Made by a program: the position numbers and the translations under genes. From contig NZ_JAHLKM010000022.1 in the NCBI RefSeq assembly GCF_024449025.1, forward strand, positions 1 through 33,999: a stretch of 33,999 nucleotides of DNA, in the 5' to 3' direction. The notes below the pieces were generated by a model. That model saw nothing but the letters and a program-made list of their open reading frames with translations. It was not told where the DNA came from and did not search any database. The first letter of the stretch is position 1. Every line of letters begins with the position of its first letter. Origin of the DNA: Natronomonas aquatica. Its GTDB lineage: Archaea > Halobacteriota > Halobacteria > Halobacteriales > Haloarculaceae. Below are positions 30,293 through 33,999 of the stretch, piece after piece.

Positions 30293-31339
30293 ATGGACGA
30301 AGACGAGGTTCTCGATCGCCTCTCGACCGTCGAGGATCCCGATCTGGATGACGACATCGTCTCGCTCGGACTGATCAACGACGTGACTATCGATTCGGAA
30401 ACCATCGCGATCGATCTGGCGCTCGGCGCGCCCTATTCGCCGACCGAGACGGCACTCGCCGGCGAGGTCCGAAACGCTCTCACCGATCTCGATCGGGAGA
30501 TCGACCTCTCGGCGAGTGTCGATACCGGGCTCTCGGCCGACGAGCAGATTCTCCCCGACGTTGAGAACATTATCGCCGTCGCCTCCGGGAAAGGCGGCGT
30601 CGGGAAATCGACCGTCGCGGTGAACCTCGCCGCCGGGCTCGCCGAACTCGGCGCCCGCGTCGGGCTGTTCGACGCCGACGTCTACGGGCCGAACGTGCCG
30701 CGGATGCTCGAGGCCGACGCCCACCCGAAGGCGACCCGCGAGGAGACGATCGTTCCCCCAGAAAAGTACGGCATGAAACTCATGAGCATGGACTTTCTCG
30801 TCGGCGAGGACGACCCGGTGATCTGGCGGGGCCCGATGGTTCATAAGGTGTTGACCCAGCTGTGGGAGGACGTCGAGTGGGGCGCGCTCGATTACATGGT
30901 CGTCGATCTCCCGCCGGGGACCGGCGACACCCAACTAACGCTGCTGCAGTCCGTCCCGGTCTCGGGGGCGATCATCGTGACGACGCCACAGGAGGTCGCG
31001 ATCGACGACGCCCGGAAGGGCCTGCGGATGTTCGGCGAACACGAGACGCCGGTCCTGGGGATCGTCGAGAACATGTCGGGGTTCGTCTGTCCCGATTGCG
31101 GGGGAGAACACGACATCTTCGGCAGCGGCGGCGGCGAGGCCTTCGCCGAGGACGTCGAGATGCCATTCCTCGGGTCGATCCCGCTGGATCCGGCCGTTCG
31201 GGAGGGCGGCGACTCCGGCCAGCCTGTAGTCAAAGATCCCGAAAGCGAGACGGGGGCGGCGTTCCGTTCGTTCGCCGAGCGGGCGGCGAACATGCAAGGA
31301 ATCGTCCGCCGCCGGACGGTTTCAGGACGAAAGACGTAG
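30293..31339 (+). CDS. Mrp/ApbC-type iron-sulfur carrier ATPase
   Basis: A 348-aa P-loop ATPase of the Mrp/NBP35 family that holds and delivers Fe-S clusters. The N-terminal 75 residues are a MIP18/DUF59-like domain. The deviant Walker A is [10 protein letters not shown] (98-107), with switch regions DADVYGPNV and DLPPGTGD. The cluster-binding CxxC is C266-P-D-C269. The length is normal. The start is supported by CTTATCG 23-29 bp upstream. It diverges from moaA, whose own clusters could be supplied by such carriers, though that link is only positional. Confidence 0.9.
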   Translation: MDEDEVLDRLSTVEDPDLDDDIVSLGLINDVTIDSETIAIDLALGAPYSPTETALAGEVRNALTDLDREIDLSASVDTGLSADEQILPDVENIIAVASGKGGVGKSTVAVNLAAGLAELGARVGLFDADVYGPNVPRMLEADAHPKATREETIVPPEKYGMKLMSMDFLVGEDDPVIWRGPMVHKVLTQLWEDVEWGALDYMVVDLPPGTGDTQLTLLQSVPVSGAIIVTTPQEVAIDDARKGLRMFGEHETPVLGIVENMSGFVCPDCGGEHDIFGSGGGEAFAEDVEMPFLGSIPLDPAVREGGDSGQPVVKDPESETGAAFRSFAERAANMQGIVRRRTVSGRKT

Positions 31340-31406
31340 TCAGTCGACTTTCTGAGAGAGGAACCGACCACGCAACCGCCTCACAGGGGACCTGCGTTCC
31401 GTGCGG

Positions 31407-31414
31407 TTTAAGTA
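31407..31414 (+). promoter_or_regulatory. TATA box of the tRNA-Ser/ribosomal protein operon
   Basis: TTTAAGTA would start transcription near 31438. A GC hairpin, GGGGC-CCTG-GCCCC (31449-31462), follows in the leader before the tRNA. Confidence 0.5.
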
Positions 31415-31492
31415 GGCAGGTCGGGTATCGATGGATGCAATAGATGCAGGGGCCCTGGCCCCGAGTCCGAGAGGGCGAAGATACGCGTGCGA

Positions 31493-31576
31493 GTCGTGGT
31501 AGCCAAGCCTGGCCCAAGGCGCAGGGTTGCTAACTCTGTGGCGTAAGCCTCCGGGGTTCAAATCCCCGCCACGACG
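31493..31576 (+). tRNA. tRNA-Ser(GCT)
   Basis: An 84-nt class II tRNA without CCA. The acceptor pairs GTCGTGG with CCACGAC, discriminator G. The anticodon stem CAGGG/CTCTG holds the loop TTGCTAA, anticodon GCT at 31529-31531. A long variable arm follows (GTGGCGTAAGCC), then the T-arm CGGGG-TTCAAAT-CCCCG. It reads AGC/AGU codons. It lies 17 bp before rps13 and is probably cut from the same transcript. Confidence 0.93.
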
Positions 31577-31592
31577 CTAATCGAACCCATAC

Positions 31593-32111
31593 ATGAGCAC
31601 AGAAGAACCCAGCGCGGACGAGGAAGACGAAGACGAAGACATCCAGTACTTCGTCCGCATCGGACAGACCGACCTCGACGGGACGAAAAGCGTCGAGCGG
31701 GCGTTGACCGACATGAACGGTGTCGGCCGGCGTGTCGCTCGCATTATCGCCGACAGAGCAGCCGTCGATCGCAGAGACGTCCTCGGCGCGCTCGAGGAAG
31801 ACAAGATCGACGAGATCGTCGAACTCGTGGAGGGATACGCCGAGGAAGTACCCGAGTGGCTCACCAACCACCAGCGGGACTTTTTCACCGGCGAGACCAC
31901 CCACGAGACCGGCAACGATCTCGACATGAGCCGAAGGCAGGACATAAACCGGATGAAGATGATCGACTCCTACCGTGGCGTCCGACACAAGCGTGGACAG
32001 AAAGTCCGTGGACAGCGGACCAAATCCACCGGTCGGACCGAAGGCACGATCGGCGTCAACATCGAGGCGATCAAAGAACAACAGGCCGAAGAGGAGGCCG
32101 AGGACGAATAA
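31593..32111 (+). CDS. rps13: 30S ribosomal protein S13
   Basis: A 172-aa archaeal S13. The N-terminus has a short acidic extension ([14 protein letters not shown]), then the S13/S18e core [24 protein letters not shown]. The C-terminal rRNA-binding part is [20 protein letters not shown]. It sits in the head of the 30S subunit and touches the 50S. Its stop overlaps the start of rps4 (TAATG at 32109-32113), so the genes are translationally coupled. First protein gene of the operon. Confidence 0.95.
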   Translation: MSTEEPSADEEDEDEDIQYFVRIGQTDLDGTKSVERALTDMNGVGRRVARIIADRAAVDRRDVLGALEEDKIDEIVELVEGYAEEVPEWLTNHQRDFFTGETTHETGNDLDMSRRQDINRMKMIDSYRGVRHKRGQKVRGQRTKSTGRTEGTIGVNIEAIKEQQAEEEAEDE

Positions 32112-32635
32112 TGGCGCTCGGAAACAACACCAAGTTCTACGAGACACCGAACCACCCCTTCCAGGGCGAACGGATCGCCGCGGAGGGCGATCTCCTCTCG
32201 CGGTACGGGCTCAAGAACAAAGAGGAACTGTGGCGCGCCCAGTCGGAACTCCGCGGCTACCGCCGGGAGGCCCGCCGGCTGATCGGCGAAGCCCAGGGTG
32301 ACACCGAAGTCGCCGCCGAGGCCGGTAGCGAGTTCCTCGCCCGACTCAAGCGGATCGGTGTCCTCGATGACGGAGGGAGTCTCGACGACGTCCTCTCTCT
32401 GGACGAGACCGACATTCTCGAACGGCGGCTCCAGACGGTCGCCTACCGGCAGGGGCTCGGAAACACGCCCGGGCAGGCACGGCAGTTCATCGCCCACGGC
32501 CACGTGACCGTCGACGGTGCGCGTGTGAACGAGCCGTCGACGAAGGTCGACGTGTCCGACGAGGACCGAATCGAGTTCGACGAGACGAGCCCGCTCGCCG
32601 ACGAACTCCACCCCGAGCGCGCGGAGGGACAATAA
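32111..32635 (+). CDS. rps4: 30S ribosomal protein S4
   Basis: A 174-aa archaeal S4, one of the first proteins to bind 16S rRNA. The archaeal start [14 protein letters not shown] is seen. The S4 RNA-binding domain follows near residues 100-165 ([34 protein letters not shown]). The ATG at 32111 shares its first base with the rps13 stop codon. It is followed by rps11 after 2 bp. Full length and unmodified in motif order. Confidence 0.95.
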   Translation: MALGNNTKFYETPNHPFQGERIAAEGDLLSRYGLKNKEELWRAQSELRGYRREARRLIGEAQGDTEVAAEAGSEFLARLKRIGVLDDGGSLDDVLSLDETDILERRLQTVAYRQGLGNTPGQARQFIAHGHVTVDGARVNEPSTKVDVSDEDRIEFDETSPLADELHPERAEGQ

Positions 32636-32637
32636 CG

Positions 32638-33021
32638 ATGGCAGATCAAAACACCTGGGGCATCGCACACGTGTATGCCTCGTTCAACAACACGATCATC
32701 ACCGTAACGGACCTGACCGGCGCCGAGACGATCGTCAAGTCGTCCGGCGGCACGGTCGTGAAACAGAACCGCGACGAGGCCTCGCCCTACGCCGCCATGC
32801 AGATGGCCGAAGTCGTCGCCGAGCAGGTACAGGACGCCGGTATCGACGGCGTCCACGTCCGGGTTCGCGGCCCCGGCGGCAACCAGCAAACGAACCCCGG
32901 TCCGGGCGCACAGGCGACGATCCGTGCGCTGGCCCGCGCCGGGCTCGAGATCGGTCGCATCGAGGACGTAACCCCGACCCCGCACGACGGTACCCGGGCG
33001 CCGAAAAACGCGGGATTCTAA
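32638..33021 (+). CDS. rps11: 30S ribosomal protein S11
   Basis: A 127-aa S11 of the 30S platform. Characteristic segments are [48 protein letters not shown] (split here only by convention) and the C-terminal [18 protein letters not shown]. The length and pattern are typical of archaea. It lies 2 bp after rps4 and 2 bp before rpoD. Confidence 0.95.
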   Translation: MADQNTWGIAHVYASFNNTIITVTDLTGAETIVKSSGGTVVKQNRDEASPYAAMQMAEVVAEQVQDAGIDGVHVRVRGPGGNQQTNPGPGAQATIRALARAGLEIGRIEDVTPTPHDGTRAPKNAGF

Positions 33022-33023
33022 CC

Positions 33024-33767
33024 ATGTCCGAGGAGTACGAGGTAACGTTCATCGACCGCGACGACCGGAGCGCGCGGTTCCTCGTCCGCGGTGTGACCCC
33101 CGCTTTCGCCAACGGGGTCCGCCGAGCGATGATCGCCGACGTCCCGACGCTCTCGATCGATACGGTCCGTGTCATCGAGAACTCGTCGGTGATGTTCGAC
33201 GAACAGCTCGCGCTGCGGCTCGGATTGGTACCGCTGACCACGCCGGACGATTACCGACCGGACGATACGGTCACGCTGGCGATCGACGTCGAGGGGCCCG
33301 ACACGGCGTACTCGGGCGATCTCGTCTCCAGCGACGAACAGGTACAGCCCGCCGAAAAGAACGTCCCGATTATCGATCTCAAGGAGGGCCAGCGACTCGA
33401 ACTCGAGGCGGACGCCGAACTCGGCTACGGCAAGGACCACGCCAAACACCAGGGCGGCGTGGCCGTCGGCTACCGACACCTCCAGCGCGTCGAGGTGATC
33501 GGAGAAAAAAGCGAGTTCGAGGACGACGAGCCGGAGATCATCCGCGGCGTCATAGATGACGACGGCGAGTTGATCGATACGGAGAGCTTCGGCAACGACC
33601 TCAGCCAGCGGTACCCCGGTAAGGAACTCGAAGTCACGGACGTACCGAACGCGTTCGTCTTCGACGTCGAGACTGACGGGTCGATGTCCGTCGACGAACT
33701 CGTGTTGAAGGCGGTCGAGTCGCTGGAAGCACGCGCCGAAGAACTCGAAACCGCGGTTCAACTGTAA
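33024..33767 (+). CDS. rpoD: DNA-directed RNA polymerase subunit D (Rpo3)
   Basis: A 247-aa archaeal Rpo3, equivalent to the N-terminal part of bacterial alpha and to eukaryotic Rpb3. With Rpo11 it starts assembly of the polymerase. The alpha-like dimerisation motif is [20 protein letters not shown] and the conserved [10 protein letters not shown] follows. The domain that in many archaea binds an iron-sulfur cluster is present (about residues 155-225) but has no cysteine; the whole protein has none. Loss of the cluster cysteines is known in haloarchaeal members. It is not a bacterial sigma factor despite the shared symbol. It is the last protein gene of the operon in the window. Confidence 0.95.
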   Translation: MSEEYEVTFIDRDDRSARFLVRGVTPAFANGVRRAMIADVPTLSIDTVRVIENSSVMFDEQLALRLGLVPLTTPDDYRPDDTVTLAIDVEGPDTAYSGDLVSSDEQVQPAEKNVPIIDLKEGQRLELEADAELGYGKDHAKHQGGVAVGYRHLQRVEVIGEKSEFEDDEPEIIRGVIDDDGELIDTESFGNDLSQRYPGKELEVTDVPNAFVFDVETDGSMSVDELVLKAVESLEARAEELETAVQL

Positions 33768-33820
33768 ACAGATGCTCCCCAACACCCTACAGATGACGTC
33801 CGCTTCGGGCCCGAACGGCG

Positions 33821-33848
33821 GTTACGCCGCGCGTTCGGCGCCCGAGAT
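33821..33848 (+). terminator. Long hairpin between rpoD and tRNA-Leu
   Basis: CCGAACG-GCGG (33821-33831) pairs with CCGC-CGTTCGG (33837-33848) over 11 bp with one bulged G (33841) and loop TTACG. It lies 54 bp after the rpoD stop. It may terminate the operon or guide processing ahead of the tRNA. Confidence 0.45.
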
Positions 33849-33898
33849 CCGACGGACCGAAAGGGGTTTTAGCCGGGGAGGAAAACACACCACTGCGA

Positions 33899-33983
33899 GC
33901 AGGGATAGCCAAGTTAGGCCAACGGCGCAGCGTTCAGGGCGCTGTCCTGTAGAGGTCCGCAGGTTCAAATCCTGCTCCCTGCA
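33899..33983 (+). tRNA. tRNA-Leu(CAG)
   Basis: An 85-nt class II tRNA without CCA. The acceptor pairs GCAGGGA with TCCCTGC, discriminator A. The anticodon stem CAGCG/CGCTG holds the loop TTCAGGG, anticodon CAG at 33935-33937. A variable arm follows, then the T-arm GCAGG-TTCAAAT-CCTGC. It reads CUG codons. It lies after rpoD, the usual haloarchaeal order before rpl18e. Confidence 0.93.
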
Positions 33984-33999
33984 TCCACTTCTCAGGAGC

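Noticed and set aside
1-33999. CRISPR array or rRNA gene
   Set aside because: No regularly spaced direct repeats and no rRNA-like sequence were seen.

Overview
The window is chromosomal DNA from a halophilic archaeon (class Halobacteria). The evidence is consistent: most predicted proteins are rich in Asp and Glu, the core is GC-rich, TATA-like boxes sit about 22-36 bp before many start codons (leaderless transcripts), there are twin-arginine lipoproteins, and there is an archaeal ribosomal block tRNA-Ser, rps13, rps4, rps11, rpoD, tRNA-Leu. The genus cannot be fixed from the sequence.

Positions 1-9.4 kb are an AT-richer accessory island. It starts with the 3' part of an ISH3-type transposase. 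Next come a short ORF that may be the tail of a broken type I restriction gene (hsdR), a YgjP/DUF45-type metallopeptidase and an orphan coiled-coil zinc-finger protein. From about 3.0 to 9.4 kb lies what looks like an integrated plasmid-like element: a large XPD/DinG-like helicase (-), a small winged-helix regulator (-), a divergent operon of three zinc-binding proteins (+), a two-TM peptide (-) and a tyrosine integrase (-) whose 5' region holds a degenerate tRNA-3'-end-like sequence. No virion genes are seen. This element carries the densest non-coding structure in the window: nested palindromes before the helicase, a perfect inverted repeat in the divergent promoter, and two tandem hairpins touching the start codon of the zinc-protein operon.

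Positions 9.5-31.3 kb are ordinary GC-rich core chromosome: an EamA transporter, a VOC protein, an HTH/coiled-coil protein, lipoproteins, rps17e, asd, a CDGSH protein, a bPH2 protein pair, a DUF2071 protein, a macrodomain protein, a PAS histidine kinase, a PEBP lipoprotein and an aldo/keto reductase. A three-gene NatA/NatB-type ABC exporter follows, one permease of which is fused to a PrsW-like intramembrane protease. Then come a zinc-finger protein, DoxX, tyrS, an HxlR regulator, moaA and an Mrp/ApbC ATPase.

Positions 31.4-34 kb are the translation/transcription operon, led by tRNA-Ser(GCT) and followed by tRNA-Leu(CAG). The most unusual material is the 3-9.4 kb element with its control region, and the ABC permease-PrsW fusion.
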